Source: Pseudoalteromonas ruthenica (GTDB lineage Bacteria > Pseudomonadota > Gammaproteobacteria > Enterobacterales > Alteromonadaceae). From it: a DNA stretch of 64,000 nucleotides. Below, in pieces: positions 44,762-54,457 of this stretch (position 1 is the first letter of the stretch; each line of letters begins with the position of its first letter). The position numbers and the translations under genes are program-made. Location of the stretch: NCBI RefSeq assembly GCF_008808095.1, contig NZ_CP023396.1:2108001-2172000 (forward strand), in the 5' to 3' direction. The notes under the pieces were generated by a model, which was not told the DNA's origin, ran no database searches, and saw only the letters and a list, made by a program, of their open reading frames with translations.

Positions 44762-47291
44762 TACTCATCTCGGCAATCAAGTTGTTGCTAATGTCGCCCT
44801 CAGAAAAATACAGCGGGCGCAAAGCGGCTTGTTGCGAGTAATAACGGCTTTGGTCGTCAAAGTGCGGTGAGTCTGAGTGTGCGCTCTGAGACATGGTCAG
44901 CAACCCTTTGGCAACCGGGCCGTTCTCGGTAAAGTTCATCACAAACATCCAGCTTGAACCATAGTTGATGGGGTAACCAGATGCACTGAGATTGGAAGCC
45001 AGTGGTGCGCCGCTAAGCGCATCATTGAGCGCGGGGTAGCTAACATAAGGGATCACCGTCGAATCGGAAAGCCCACGGCGGTCAAAGCGAAATACGTTAA
45101 AGCCGCCTTCGACATGCATAGGGCCCGCCCAGGGGAGTTTTTCTCCTGAGGCCATGCCCCCGGCCAGTGTTTTTTCAACGAACTGTAACTCACCCAAGGT
45201 CGCATCCAGGGCAAAACCATTGTCGGTCACATTTAGTACCGCATGTGCCAGAGTTTGTAATGCTGAGCCATCGGGGCGCAACGTGTTCGGAGTATTTGCA
45301 GCATCGATGCTGGAGAAGTTATCAAACAAGTGCACTTCTGGGTCAAATAAATGCGCAAACTCACGGATCAGCGCAGCGCCTTTGGTCTGCAAGGTCATCT
45401 TGCCGTCAAACTGAGCCAACAGCGTGCAGGCATCACTTAAGTCAACCGCCCGACCATCAAGGTTAATAGGCTCGCTGCCCTGAGCCTGACATTGATTTAC
45501 TAGCTCCGGAAAGACCAAGTCATAAAGGTAAATATCATTGCCAATTAACGCTTGCTCGAGCTCAGCTAATGAGAACTTACCGTCTTCGCCACCGCCTTCA
45601 CGCAGTAGCTTTAGCCCCATGCGCGTGCGCAGTGATTGCGGGTATTGCACGTCACCATATTGCGCGGCAAACCCTGACAGCGGTTGCTCGGGGTTGGTAA
45701 GCCAATAACTGTCATTGGAATTTTGCACATAATCGCTACGCTCTAACTTCGGTGCCTCGGCATAAGGCACGACACCATCAGCGGCAAATAATGAAGTATC
45801 GCCAGGGACTAAATCGAACCCTGTTTGCTCACGTAATGCCACTAATTGTGGCTCTAATCGCAGCGCCAAGTTAGCGGTTTCCCCTACTTTTAGAACGGTG
45901 GAGTCATCAATAAAAAAGGCATTGCCGTGCTTGTCCGCTGCCATGGTATTGTTAAAGGATACGCCATCAAACTCGGCAAATGCTGCTTTCATGTCGTCCA
46001 AGCTACTGGCGGCATTCATACGCGACCAAAAGCCCACCACATCCATATTAAATTCGTTGGCATCTTTAATGGTAAATGCGTGACTGTCACTCCACCCTAA
46101 TCCTTGCGCGGCTGGGGTCTCGATCATCAAGCCTTGATGTGAGTAATAGTAGTCTTTCGTCAAGGTAATACTCTGCCCTGGTGCAATGGCAACATCGACA
46201 TTGATGGTTTTGCTGTTAATGGCCATAGGCTCACCATCTAAGGTGTAACTTAAGCGGTCATTGTCACTGAGCGCTAACTGGTAAATAATGAAATGCCGAG
46301 CCTTGGAGAAGGTATGAGTCCAAGCGACATGCTCATTAAAGCCGATATTGACCACACCCGGCATGCCCTGCAAGCTTCCGCCCATGACATTGAGTGATTC
46401 AGGGATGGTCAAATGCGATTGCCAGAACCTGAGGTTACCGCGATGCGGAAAATGCGGGTTCGCTAACAAGCCACCCATGCCATTTTCCATTTTATCTTTA
46501 CCTAACCCCCAACCGTTCGAGCCCAAGTGCTCATACTTCTTTTCTAGCTTTAAGGTTTTCGTACGGGCATTCAAATTGGCGGCAAAACTCTGCGCCACCG
46601 CCCCGCTTTGGGCCATAACTGGCAGGTATTCATCGCCCTCACCAGGGTTGGCATAAAAGGCTAAATCAAGAAAGTTGGCTGAGCTTGCTAATTGCACCGT
46701 AGCCATAGAGTAGGCCAGCATATCTTCAGGGGTGAGCGTGATCACCCAAGGTTGTGAGGCGCACTCGGGGGCGAGATTAGCAGCCCCAGTGTCACTGACA
46801 TACTTATTAAACCCAGCAACAAAGCCTTGATAATGGGCGCGACTTTGCGCATCGAGCTGGTCGTAATTTTCTGCAGCGTAGTCATTAACGCCCAAGGCCT
46901 TATAACCAAAGTCCGAAATCAAATGAGCGGAGTCGCCAGTGCCAGGGACTTCATCTGGGCCAAAGTAACGGCTACGGTGGCCTCGCACTTTGACGATTTG
47001 GTCCATCAACACACAGGCGTTGTCTTTGGCATAGGCGTAGCCACTACCAAATGCCAAGCTCTCAACATTGTCTGCTTTAATATGGGGGACGCCATAAGTG
47101 GTCCAACGTATATCAGCGTTTAAGGTACCATCGTCATCAAACAGCACCAGAGGTTTAGGTTCAGGGTCCGGTTGTACTGGGTCCGGGGTTTCGACCACAG
47201 GCGAGGTATTGTCATCGGAGTCAGAGCCGCAACCATTTAAGGTTAGTGCGCTGATGACGGCAAGGCACAGCGGCGTAAACGATGTTTTCAT
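44733..47291 (-). CDS. Penicillin acylase family lipoprotein (Ntn hydrolase)
   Basis: An 852-residue amide hydrolase. The lipoprotein signal ends ALTLNGC (Cys21), followed by a disordered Asp/Pro linker. The alpha chain (~50-257) includes YGVPHI and [11 protein letters not shown]. Self-cleavage would occur before Ser258 in LGSNGWGLG, which becomes the N-terminal nucleophile of the beta chain; ANPHFPH and [13 protein letters not shown] are further family motifs. Relatives cleave beta-lactam side chains, aculeacin or N-acyl-homoserine lactones; the lipid anchor and divergent AraC regulator do not identify which. Quorum-signal or lipopeptide degradation is plausible but inferred. It lies between sfsA and dksA. 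Confidence 0.92.
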   Translation of the reverse strand: MKTSFTPLCLAVISALTLNGCGSDSDDNTSPVVETPDPVQPDPEPKPLVLFDDDGTLNADIRWTTYGVPHIKADNVESLAFGSGYAYAKDNACVLMDQIVKVRGHRSRYFGPDEVPGTGDSAHLISDFGYKALGVNDYAAENYDQLDAQSRAHYQGFVAGFNKYVSDTGAANLAPECASQPWVITLTPEDMLAYSMATVQLASSANFLDLAFYANPGEGDEYLPVMAQSGAVAQSFAANLNARTKTLKLEKKYEHLGSNGWGLGKDKMENGMGGLLANPHFPHRGNLRFWQSHLTIPESLNVMGGSLQGMPGVVNIGFNEHVAWTHTFSKARHFIIYQLALSDNDRLSYTLDGEPMAINSKTINVDVAIAPGQSITLTKDYYYSHQGLMIETPAAQGLGWSDSHAFTIKDANEFNMDVVGFWSRMNAASSLDDMKAAFAEFDGVSFNNTMAADKHGNAFFIDDSTVLKVGETANLALRLEPQLVALREQTGFDLVPGDTSLFAADGVVPYAEAPKLERSDYVQNSNDSYWLTNPEQPLSGFAAQYGDVQYPQSLRTRMGLKLLREGGGEDGKFSLAELEQALIGNDIYLYDLVFPELVNQCQAQGSEPINLDGRAVDLSDACTLLAQFDGKMTLQTKGAALIREFAHLFDPEVHLFDNFSSIDAANTPNTLRPDGSALQTLAHAVLNVTDNGFALDATLGELQFVEKTLAGGMASGEKLPWAGPMHVEGGFNVFRFDRRGLSDSTVIPYVSYPALNDALSGAPLASNLSASGYPINYGSSWMFVMNFTENGPVAKGLLTMSQSAHSDSPHFDDQSRYYSQQAALRPLYFSEGDISNNLIAEMSISLEKPSAE

Positions 47292-47442
47292 AGGGTGTCC
47301 TTCTCTATTGTTATTCTACTTGCTCTGCTTCACCTTGCCCTAAGCTCAGGTGTAAATCTTGACCTATAACGCCAAAAATTGACTTTACGCGCCAATTAGC
47401 GCAGCGTGGATAAAGAACAATAAAATAATAACAAATAGCTCT

Positions 47443-48450
47443 ATGAGTCCCTCTTTTGTCAGCCATCAAGTACTGCGCTCTTTGGTTTTGTTTTTAGAAA
47501 CAAAGGGGCTGAAACGAGCCGACGCCTTGCACCAGCTGCGCTGCGATGAGCAGGCACTACACCAGCCCAGTGAAAGCTTTCACCTTGGCCATTACCACCG
47601 TCTAATGCTTTGGGCGCATCAGCAACTCAATTGCGCACATATCGGCTTATACTTTGGCGTGCAGTTGGACCTTGAGCGCTGGGGCGTGCTTGGTCACCTT
47701 GCTGCCGTGAGCCCTAATTTACACCGGGTCATTGACTACGGACGTCGATTTCACCCATTGGTGCGCCATACCCAAAGCCTTACCTTTCATCAGCGAGCGC
47801 AAACGCTAACTTTGGATTTAGGGCCCACGCAGTCGCACTGTTACTACGTAATTGATGAGCTTTTTGCTAGCTGGCTAAGCTTTGCTCGCATGTATGTCTT
47901 GCAAGCTGAGCAGCTGACGCCGGTTGCCGTGCACCTAATGCGCTCGCCACCTAATAACACCAAGGAACAGCGTATTTACGAAAACGTGTTTAAATGTCCA
48001 GTGTATTTCAATAGCAGCACTAACAGCATGACCATCGCAAGGGTGTTGCTTGGCCAACCTCTCAAGCAGCCCGATACCACCCTAGAGCAGCTGTTACTGC
48101 ATCAAGCTCAGCAACAACTGGATGCGCGCTTTGATTTACGCGAAAAAGTAAAACAGCAACTGGTAGCGCATTTGCCGCAGCGGCTCAATGTAGAGCAAGC
48201 GGCGCAACTGTGCGCTGTGCCAACACGCACATTGCAGCGTCATCTGGCGCAGCAGCAAACAAGCTTTTCACTATTATTGGATGAAGCCCGTGCACGTCTG
48301 GCTTTACAGCTCTTTGAATCCGGCTACAAAGCCATTGATATTGCAACAAAACTTGGTTTTTCTGAGCAAAGTGCGTTGCAACGAGCTTTCAAGCGTTGGT
48401 ATGGCAAATCACCAAAACGTTATCTTATTACAAAAAACAACTTGAAATAG
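47443..48450 (+). CDS. AraC-family transcriptional regulator
   Basis: A 335-residue DNA-binding protein. The N-terminal ~200 residues match the OruR/ArgR-type AraC ligand-binding domain (HLGHYHRLMLWAHQQ; RWGVLGHLAAVSP; HYRPL-like RRFHPLVRHTQSL). The C-terminal double HTH is intact: LNVEQAAQLCAVPTRTLQRHL and AIDIATKLGFSEQSALQRAF followed by RWYGKSPKRY. It is divergent from the acylase gene across 151 bp, the usual arrangement for a regulator and its target, so it may control the acylase in response to a substrate or product. The frame opens at ATG 47443. Confidence 0.92.
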   Translation: MSPSFVSHQVLRSLVLFLETKGLKRADALHQLRCDEQALHQPSESFHLGHYHRLMLWAHQQLNCAHIGLYFGVQLDLERWGVLGHLAAVSPNLHRVIDYGRRFHPLVRHTQSLTFHQRAQTLTLDLGPTQSHCYYVIDELFASWLSFARMYVLQAEQLTPVAVHLMRSPPNNTKEQRIYENVFKCPVYFNSSTNSMTIARVLLGQPLKQPDTTLEQLLLHQAQQQLDARFDLREKVKQQLVAHLPQRLNVEQAAQLCAVPTRTLQRHLAQQQTSFSLLLDEARARLALQLFESGYKAIDIATKLGFSEQSALQRAFKRWYGKSPKRYLITKNNLK

Positions 48451-48643
48451 TGGCCAAGGACACCATATAAAGCTGAATTAAGAAAAGAATAAACGCCACA
48501 CCTTATCGTTCCTTTTTACCAGTCACGATGGATTCAGTCGCCATCGGGTTAAGAAAAAAGTGTTTGCTAAGGGGGTGGTATTCTGCTATTTATAGCCGCC
48601 GGTTATTTCCGGGGACTGTATATTAAGGATTTAGGAGAGTGTT

Positions 48644-49087
48644 ATGCCAGAGCAGCGTAAACTAGGGTTAATCGCTCAGGCGGGGTTAGAACCGTATCAA
48701 GAACAGCCAGGCGAAGAGTATATGAATGAGCAGCAACGTGCTCACTTTCGCAAAATTCTGGAATCATGGCGTAACGAACTGAGAAACGAAGTTGACCGCA
48801 CCAAGACCCATATGGCGGATGAAGCGGCTAACTTTCCAGACCCAGTCGATCGTGCCGCGCAAGAGGAAGAGTTCTCTTTGGAACTTCGCACTCGTGACCG
48901 CGAACGTAAGCTAATTAAAAAGATTGAAAAAACCCTCACACTTATCGATGAAGACGAGTTTGGTTATTGCGAATCTTGTGGTATTGAAATCGGTATTCGC
49001 CGCTTAGAAGCGCGACCAACTGCAGATTTGTGTGTGGACTGTAAATCACTCGCTGAGATTAAAGAGAAGCAAGCCGGTCGCGGTTAA
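48644..49087 (+). CDS. dksA: RNA polymerase-binding transcription factor DksA
   Basis: DksA inserts its coiled coil into the RNA polymerase secondary channel and, with ppGpp, adjusts rRNA, tRNA and amino-acid promoter activity. The 147-residue protein has the coiled coil (~30-105) with the tip [10 protein letters not shown] and a four-cysteine zinc finger (CESCG at ~115, CVDC at ~136). Start ATG 48644 has TTAGGAGAG ahead of it. It begins the block dksA-gluQ-pcnB-folK-panB-panC, the same order as in many gammaproteobacteria. The 193-bp upstream region presumably holds its promoter; I did not find a convincing boxed pair. Confidence 0.98.
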   Translation: MPEQRKLGLIAQAGLEPYQEQPGEEYMNEQQRAHFRKILESWRNELRNEVDRTKTHMADEAANFPDPVDRAAQEEEFSLELRTRDRERKLIKKIEKTLTLIDEDEFGYCESCGIEIGIRRLEARPTADLCVDCKSLAEIKEKQAGRG

Positions 49088-49093
49088 TCAACC

Positions 49094-50038
49094 ATGACAA
49101 CTACGGGTTTGGGCACGAGCACACCTGCCGCGCGCCATTACGTTGGCCGTTTTGCCCCTTCCCCATCCGGTCCCCTGCATTTCGGCTCTCTGGTAGCTGC
49201 TCTTGGTAGCTACCTAGATGCCCGCTGTCATCATGGCCGCTGGCTCGTTCGCATTGAAGATATTGACACTCCACGCGTCAAAGCCGGCGCTGATACCGAC
49301 ATTCTAAAAACCCTCGAAGCCTATGCACTGCATTGGCATGGTGACGTCGTTTACCAAAGCCAACGTTTAGAGCGCTATCAAGCAATCACCGATGAACTTT
49401 ATGACCGAGGTTTAATTTACCGCTGTCAATGCACCCGCAAACAAATTAAAGCCATGGGTGGCGTCTATGACAATCGCTGCCGCAACTTGACGGTGAGCGG
49501 TGATGAATATGCCCTCAGATTAGTTCAAAACCAGATTGTCGAGCGTTTTCAAGACCGCCTTCAAGGCGAGGTAAAAGTGTTGGCGCAACAAGCACGCGAA
49601 GACTACATTATTAAGCGCCGGGACGGCTTGTTCGCATACCAACTGGTCGTGGTCATCGATGACATTGACCAAGGCATTACTGATGTTGTCCGTGGTGCCG
49701 ACTTACTTATCCCCAGCGCACGGCAAATCGGCTTATTTACTGAATTAGGGGCCACTCCACCGAGCTATATGCATCTGCCGTTAGCTGTGGCTAGCCCGGG
49801 CTTTAAGCTGTCGAAGCAAAATTACGCGCCAGCTATCGAGCGCGCACACCCTCAACCAGCTCTATTAGATGCATTACGCTTTTTAGGTTTTCAACCCGAC
49901 CCTGAACTGCTCCATGAGCGCGCTGCAACCATTGTTGATTGGGCTGTTAGCCAATACCCTAAAGTACAGCTGCGTCAGGCCCTAGAAGTGCAAGTAAGTG
50001 AAGATGAAGCGGGCAACACCGAATTAACCACCCTATAA
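49094..50038 (+). CDS. gluQ: Glutamyl-Q tRNA(Asp) synthetase
   Basis: GluQ (YadB) activates glutamate and attaches it to queuosine at the wobble position of tRNA-Asp. It is a truncated paralogue of glutamyl-tRNA synthetase without the anticodon-binding domain; the 314 residues fit. The class I signature is APSPSGPLHFGS (21-32), and KLSKQ (238-242) is the KMSKS equivalent. The zinc site is C111/C113, Y125 and C129. The ATG is six bases after the dksA stop, so the genes are translated from one message. Confidence 0.97.
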   Translation: MTTTGLGTSTPAARHYVGRFAPSPSGPLHFGSLVAALGSYLDARCHHGRWLVRIEDIDTPRVKAGADTDILKTLEAYALHWHGDVVYQSQRLERYQAITDELYDRGLIYRCQCTRKQIKAMGGVYDNRCRNLTVSGDEYALRLVQNQIVERFQDRLQGEVKVLAQQAREDYIIKRRDGLFAYQLVVVIDDIDQGITDVVRGADLLIPSARQIGLFTELGATPPSYMHLPLAVASPGFKLSKQNYAPAIERAHPQPALLDALRFLGFQPDPELLHERAATIVDWAVSQYPKVQLRQALEVQVSEDEAGNTELTTL

Positions 50039-50136
50039 AGCCGTGATTTTTTGCTCCCTCGCTTAATTTTTCCGCCGCGCTGGTATATTATAAGCCACTT
50101 CTAAAATCGCCATAAATGCAGCCTAGGAGAGCGATT

Positions 50137-51546
50137 ATCATTTCCAAATTGTTTCATTTTTGCCGACAAGCACTGTCCGCAAAAGAGCACATTGACGCCC
50201 ACTCAGCAACCGTAGGGACGCTCGACGAGCCGGTGATTATCCCCCGCAGCGAGCACGGGATTTCGCGCAGCCAGTTTAGCCCCAACGCGTTAAAAGTATT
50301 ATACCGACTCAAAGACGGCGGTTTTGAAGCCTACCTGGTCGGTGGTTGTGTGCGCGATTTGCTACTGGGTCTGCAACCAAAAGACTTTGATGTTGTTACC
50401 AATGCGACGCCAGAGCAGGTTAAGAAGCTGTTTCGCAACTGTCGTTTAATTGGTCGTCGCTTTCGTCTCGCGCATATCGTATTTGGCCGCGAGATCATTG
50501 AAGTGGCGACCATGCGTGGTCACCACGAGGCGCAAGACTCAAAAAATAACGTCAGTCAGTCATCTGAGCATGGTCAACTGCTGCGCGACAACGTGTACGG
50601 TACTATCGACGAAGATGCCGAGCGCCGTGATTTCACTATCAATGCGCTGTACTACTCAATTAAAGATTTCTGCATTTATGATTACGCTAATGGCGTCGCA
50701 GCCATTAAAGGCCGCCGCATAGAGCTTATTGGCGATCCAGAGACACGCTACCGCGAAGACCCTGTGCGTATGTTGCGTGCCATTCGCTTTGCCACCAAAT
50801 TAGACATGAGCATTAGCAGCGCTACAGCAAAACCCATTACTGAATTGGCTGACTTACTTGCGCATATCCCGCCGGCTCGTTTGTTTGAAGAGTGTTTGAA
50901 GTTGTTTTTAGGCGGCAAAGCCGAAGCTAATTTCCATGCTTTGCGCCAATATGGGTTATTTAAGTATTTATTTCCCGCATTGGACAAGCTGCTTGATGCC
51001 AACCCAGGTGGTCAAGAAGAGCGTTTTATAGCGCAGATGTTTGCCAATACCGATGTGCGGATTAACGGCGACAAGAAAGTCACCCCGGCGTTTATTTTTG
51101 CCGCACTGCTGTGGTTCCCGCTGTTAGAGCGTTGTCAGTTGTTGATGCAACGCGATCAATTGCCACATTTTGAAGCCTTGGCTGCGGCCATGAACCAAAT
51201 TTTATCGGAAAACGCCCAACATGTGGCAGTGCCAAAGCGCTTCACGCTAGGAGCACGAGATATTTGGCACATTCAACACCGTTTTGATAAACGCGGTGGC
51301 CAACGTGCCTATCGCCTGAGCCAGCAACCACGCTTTAAAGCCGCTTACGACTTTATGTTGCTACTGGTAGATAGCGGTCAAGAGGACCTAAAAGAGCTGG
51401 CTGATTGGTGGAGTGCCTACCTTAATGCCGATGTGAATGGTCAAAAGATGATGGTCAAAGCCCTAGGAGGCAATAACCGCCCTCGTCGGCGTCGTCGTAG
51501 CGGCGGCTCACGCAACCGCAATAAACCTAAGGGTGAGTCACAATAA
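50137..51546 (+). CDS. pcnB: Poly(A) polymerase I, probable non-AUG start
   Basis: PcnB adds poly(A) tails to RNA and promotes decay. The nucleotidyltransferase core is intact: LVGGCVRDLLLG and KDFDVVTNATPEQVKKLF with the metal-binding DxD, RRFRLAHIVFG, and RRDFTINALYY. The C-terminus is Arg/Gly-rich (RPRRRRRSGG). The frame contains an ATG at 50116, but TAGGAG (50124-50129) falls inside codons 3-5 and points to ATT 50134, ATC 50137 or ATT 50140. Starting at ATC 50137 puts the conserved FCRQ at the same distance as in E. coli PcnB, itself started by AUU. So a rare start codon is likely, limiting expression. Its stop overlaps the folK ATG. Confidence 0.95.
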   Translation: MISKLFHFCRQALSAKEHIDAHSATVGTLDEPVIIPRSEHGISRSQFSPNALKVLYRLKDGGFEAYLVGGCVRDLLLGLQPKDFDVVTNATPEQVKKLFRNCRLIGRRFRLAHIVFGREIIEVATMRGHHEAQDSKNNVSQSSEHGQLLRDNVYGTIDEDAERRDFTINALYYSIKDFCIYDYANGVAAIKGRRIELIGDPETRYREDPVRMLRAIRFATKLDMSISSATAKPITELADLLAHIPPARLFEECLKLFLGGKAEANFHALRQYGLFKYLFPALDKLLDANPGGQEERFIAQMFANTDVRINGDKKVTPAFIFAALLWFPLLERCQLLMQRDQLPHFEALAAAMNQILSENAQHVAVPKRFTLGARDIWHIQHRFDKRGGQRAYRLSQQPRFKAAYDFMLLLVDSGQEDLKELADWWSAYLNADVNGQKMMVKALGGNNRPRRRRRSGGSRNRNKPKGESQ

Positions 51547-52025
51547 TGACTCAGGTGTACTTAGGATTAGGTGCAAACCAAGGCGACCCTATCGCCCAAT
51601 TACACCATGCCATTACTGAACTCAAGGCTCTGGCGGGCACCACAGCACACCGCTGCTCGGCGCTGTACGCCAGTAAACCTATGGGACCGCAAGATCAGCC
51701 CGACTATGTGAATGCGGTGCTCGCAATGCAATGCACCTTAGGCGCACACCAACTTCTCGATGCCACTCAAGCGATTGAACAACGACTCGGTCGAGTGCGC
51801 AAGGCCGAGCGCTGGGGACCACGTACTTTAGATATCGATATCCTCTTATTTGGCGAGCAATGCATTGATGATGCCCGCCTCACAGTGCCACATTACGGTA
51901 TGAAAGAGCGTGAATTTGTGCTCTACCCACTTCATGAGCTAGCTCCTGATTTACATCTACCAGATGGCAGCTCGCTGCAACGCCTCGTGGCCAATACCCC
52001 ACGCAATGGCTTAGAACAACTCTAA
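51546..52025 (+). CDS. folK: HPPK: 6-hydroxymethyl-dihydropterin pyrophosphokinase
   Basis: FolK transfers pyrophosphate from ATP to 6-hydroxymethyl-7,8-dihydropterin in folate synthesis. The 159-residue protein has LGLGANQGDP at the N-terminus, SKPMGPQDQPDYVNAV, and the signature WGPRTLDIDILLFG with the magnesium-binding DxD. Its ATG shares the last base of the pcnB stop (TAATG), a classic coupled pair also seen in E. coli. panB follows after 12 bp. Confidence 0.98.
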   Translation: MTQVYLGLGANQGDPIAQLHHAITELKALAGTTAHRCSALYASKPMGPQDQPDYVNAVLAMQCTLGAHQLLDATQAIEQRLGRVRKAERWGPRTLDIDILLFGEQCIDDARLTVPHYGMKEREFVLYPLHELAPDLHLPDGSSLQRLVANTPRNGLEQL

Positions 52026-52037
52026 TAAGGACAGCAT

Positions 52038-52832
52038 ATGGCGAAGATCTCAGTTTCTACTCTGGCAAAGAAAAAACAAGCAGGTGAAAAAATAACCTCG
52101 CTTACAGCCTATGATGCCAGTTTTGCAAAACTTTTTGCCGACAATGGCGTTGATGCCGTATTGGTCGGTGACTCCCTCGGCATGGTGCTGCAAGGCAGTG
52201 ATGATACGCTCGCAGTCAGCATAGAGGATATTGCATATCACACGCGTTGCGTTCGCGCTGGCAGCCGCGATTTGTTTGTCATCGCTGATATGCCATTTAT
52301 GACTTACAACACCGTTGCAGCAAGCTGCGAGAATGCAGCTAAGCTGATGCGTGCCGGTGCCAACATGGTTAAGGTGGAAGGCGGTGAGTGGCTGCATGAT
52401 AGTATCCGAGCTCTCACTCAGCAAGGCGTACCGGTTTGTGGACATTTGGGGCTAACGCCGCAATCGGTCCATGTGTTTGGCGGCTTTAAAATTCAAGGCC
52501 GTGACCAAGCGCAAGCGCAGAAAATGATTGCCGATGCGCAAGCATTAGAGCAGGCTGGAGCGCAGCTTTTGGTACTTGAATGCATACCTAGCGCCTTAGC
52601 CAAAGCCATCACCGATGCGGTGAGTATTCCCACTATAGGCATTGGCGCAGGCAACCAGACCGATGGACAGATTCTGGTTATGCATGATTTAGTCGGTATT
52701 TCCGCAGGGTATATTCCCAAGTTCTCGAAAAACTTTCTTGCCGAAACCGGTAACATGCCTGCGGCGGTGCAGAAGTTTTGTGAAGATGTAAAAAGTGGTG
52801 CCTTTCCTGGCCCTGACCATGAATTCAATTAG
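52038..52832 (+). CDS. panB: Ketopantoate hydroxymethyltransferase
   Basis: PanB makes ketopantoate from 2-ketoisovalerate and methylenetetrahydrofolate, the first committed step to pantothenate and CoA. The 264-residue TIM barrel has [14 protein letters not shown], the metal-site [22 protein letters not shown] and [21 protein letters not shown] precedes the ATG. It sits between folK and panC, in the same order as in E. coli relatives; the folate product pool is a direct substrate link with folK. Confidence 0.98.
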   Translation: MAKISVSTLAKKKQAGEKITSLTAYDASFAKLFADNGVDAVLVGDSLGMVLQGSDDTLAVSIEDIAYHTRCVRAGSRDLFVIADMPFMTYNTVAASCENAAKLMRAGANMVKVEGGEWLHDSIRALTQQGVPVCGHLGLTPQSVHVFGGFKIQGRDQAQAQKMIADAQALEQAGAQLLVLECIPSALAKAITDAVSIPTIGIGAGNQTDGQILVMHDLVGISAGYIPKFSKNFLAETGNMPAAVQKFCEDVKSGAFPGPDHEFN

Positions 52833-52844
52833 ACGAAGATAGCT

Positions 52845-53696
52845 ATGCAGACTACCAGCGAAATTCGCTCACTACGCAGCCAAATTAAGTCTTGGCGCCA
52901 AGCGGGGTTGAGCATCGCCTTTGTTCCAACTATGGGCAACTTACATGAGGGGCACTACTCACTTGTTGATAAAGCGAAAACATTAGCAGATAAGGTGGTC
53001 GTCAGTATTTTTGTTAACCCTATGCAATTTGGCGCCAATGAGGATTTAGATGCGTACCCGCGTACCTTAAAAGCTGATCAACAGGGGTTAAGTGAGCGCG
53101 GTGCCGATTACTTATTTACTCCCACGGTACAAACCATCTACCCCAATGGCTTAGAAAGTCAAAGCTATGTTGACGTCCCTGGCGTATCATTGGGTTATTG
53201 CGGCGGTGCCCGCCCAGGACACTTTCGCGGTGTTGCCACTGTGGTCACTAAGCTGTTCAATTTAGTACAGCCTGACTTCGCCTGTTTTGGCGAGAAAGAC
53301 TTTCAGCAGCTACAAGTTATAAAAACCATGGTGCGCGACCTGTCCATGCCTATAGAGGTCATCGGTGTGCCAACCGAACGAGATGTGAATGGTTTAGCAC
53401 TAAGCTCTCGGAATAACTATCTTAATGAAGCGCAAAAGCAGCAAGCGAGCACCTTGTTCACTACCTTGCAATGGGTCAAAGAACAAATACAGGCCGGTAA
53501 TAACGACTTTGCCGACTTGGAGCATCAAGCTATTGCCCGCATAGAACAGCAAGGACTGCGTATCGATTACTTTAATGTGGCTGAGCGCAATCGACTGACA
53601 GCAGCGACAGCCAAAGACTCTGAGCTGGTGTTATTAGTGGCCGCCTATTTGGATAAAGTGAGACTTATCGATAATTTAACGCTAGACTGCAGCTAA
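52845..53696 (+). CDS. panC: Pantoate-beta-alanine ligase (pantothenate synthetase)
   Basis: PanC condenses pantoate with beta-alanine using ATP. The 283-residue class I-like ligase has the HIGH-type [22 protein letters not shown], and [25 protein letters not shown], and the KMSKS-like LSSRNNYL. It follows panB by 12 bp. panD (aspartate decarboxylase), the source of beta-alanine, is not in the window. Confidence 0.98.
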   Translation: MQTTSEIRSLRSQIKSWRQAGLSIAFVPTMGNLHEGHYSLVDKAKTLADKVVVSIFVNPMQFGANEDLDAYPRTLKADQQGLSERGADYLFTPTVQTIYPNGLESQSYVDVPGVSLGYCGGARPGHFRGVATVVTKLFNLVQPDFACFGEKDFQQLQVIKTMVRDLSMPIEVIGVPTERDVNGLALSSRNNYLNEAQKQQASTLFTTLQWVKEQIQAGNNDFADLEHQAIARIEQQGLRIDYFNVAERNRLTAATAKDSELVLLVAAYLDKVRLIDNLTLDCS

Positions 53697-53725
53697 GTAA
53701 CAGAAAAATAAAAGGGATGAATACC

Positions 53726-53953
53726 ATGAAAGCGATTTTCGCGTTAGCTTTAGTCGCCGCTCTAAGTGGCTGTCAGAATAGTGTGGAAAACCCTGAGCTT
53801 AACCAGTGTGCGCAGCAAAATTTTCAGTGTGAAACCAACTGTAGCAACAGCACCGTTGAAGAGAGTATGACCAACACCGTGTGCGTGGCCCAGTGCCAAG
53901 AAATCTACAACCGCTGTAAAGAGCAAGCCGAAAAGCTCGGCGAAATTCAATAA
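53726..53953 (+). CDS. Small cysteine-rich lipoprotein
   Basis: A 75-residue predicted outer- or inner-membrane lipoprotein with signal ALVAALSGC. The mature part carries seven further cysteines or so in a spaced pattern (CAQQNFQCETNC; NTVCVAQCQEIYNRC), suggesting a disulfide-stabilised helical hairpin. I recognise no named family. Start chosen at ATG 53726 with AAGGGAT upstream; ATG 53717 is directly on that site and less likely. It follows panC by 29 bp and ends at a strong terminator, so it is probably the last gene of the operon. Function unknown. Confidence 0.75.
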   Translation: MKAIFALALVAALSGCQNSVENPELNQCAQQNFQCETNCSNSTVEESMTNTVCVAQCQEIYNRCKEQAEKLGEIQ

Positions 53954-53959
53954 CCAAAC

Positions 53960-53984
53960 AAGCCGCCTAGAGCGGCTTTTTTTA
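53960..53984 (+). terminator. Terminator of the dksA-panC-lipoprotein block
   Basis: The stem AGCCGC/GCGGCT (53961-53966 and 53972-53977) with a five-base loop is followed by a run of T on the plus strand. It may also serve the convergent VOC gene, although its T run is weak on that strand. Confidence 0.88.
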
Positions 53985-54365
53985 TGGCTCATTGCTGAGC
54001 ACAACTAAAGTCCCCTCCAGGGTGCGCACATAGGCGTAGGTGAGCCCTTGATGAGTTGCCGGTGGCGACAGTGGTTCAGCCCCAGCGGCCACCGCTTTAG
54101 CAAAGCTCTGAGCAACATTATCGCAGCATAGGCTCAACTCAAAGCCCAGTGCCGGCTGCTTTGGCTGAGTACGGATATATTCTTGGCGAAAGCGTGATTG
54201 CGCAAATGGATGGCTGGCAAAGGCGATTTTAGCGGCCCCGCAGGCTAGTTCGCCGTAAGTGCCTTGCTCGTCAATGTAGTGTGTCGATAAACCAAAAGCT
54301 TGGTAATAAAAATCCAGCACTTCTTCGACATTATCAACGAAGATAGTCGTCCCTACGCACTTCAT
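53982..54365 (-). CDS. VOC-family (glyoxalase/bleomycin-resistance fold) protein
   Basis: A 127-residue cytoplasmic protein of the vicinal oxygen chelate superfamily: GTTIFVDNVEEVLDFYYQAFGL at the start of the first beta-alpha-beta repeat and TLEGTLVVLSN at the end of the second. Members bind metal and act on lactoylglutathione, antibiotics or aromatic diols; this one has no clear metal-ligand set in the first strand, so activity cannot be assigned. I start at ATG 54365 (MKCVGTTIFVDN); the open frame up to 54458 includes the der terminator and is not coding. Confidence 0.85.
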   Translation of the reverse strand: MKCVGTTIFVDNVEEVLDFYYQAFGLSTHYIDEQGTYGELACGAAKIAFASHPFAQSRFRQEYIRTQPKQPALGFELSLCCDNVAQSFAKAVAAGAEPLSPPATHQGLTYAYVRTLEGTLVVLSNEP

Positions 54366-54425
54366 AGCCACTCGTTTTATTTCTGAACAATAGCTTAAGA
54401 ATAGCGCTAAGGGCGTATAAAATAA

Positions 54426-54451
54426 ACAAAAACGGCGCTCTAATTGCGCCG
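54426..54451 (-). terminator. Rho-independent terminator of der
   Basis: CGGCGC/GCGCCG (54433-54438 and 54446-54451) with a seven-base loop is followed by TTTTTG on the minus strand. It lies immediately after the der stop. Confidence 0.85.
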
Positions 54452-54457
54452 CTTTCA

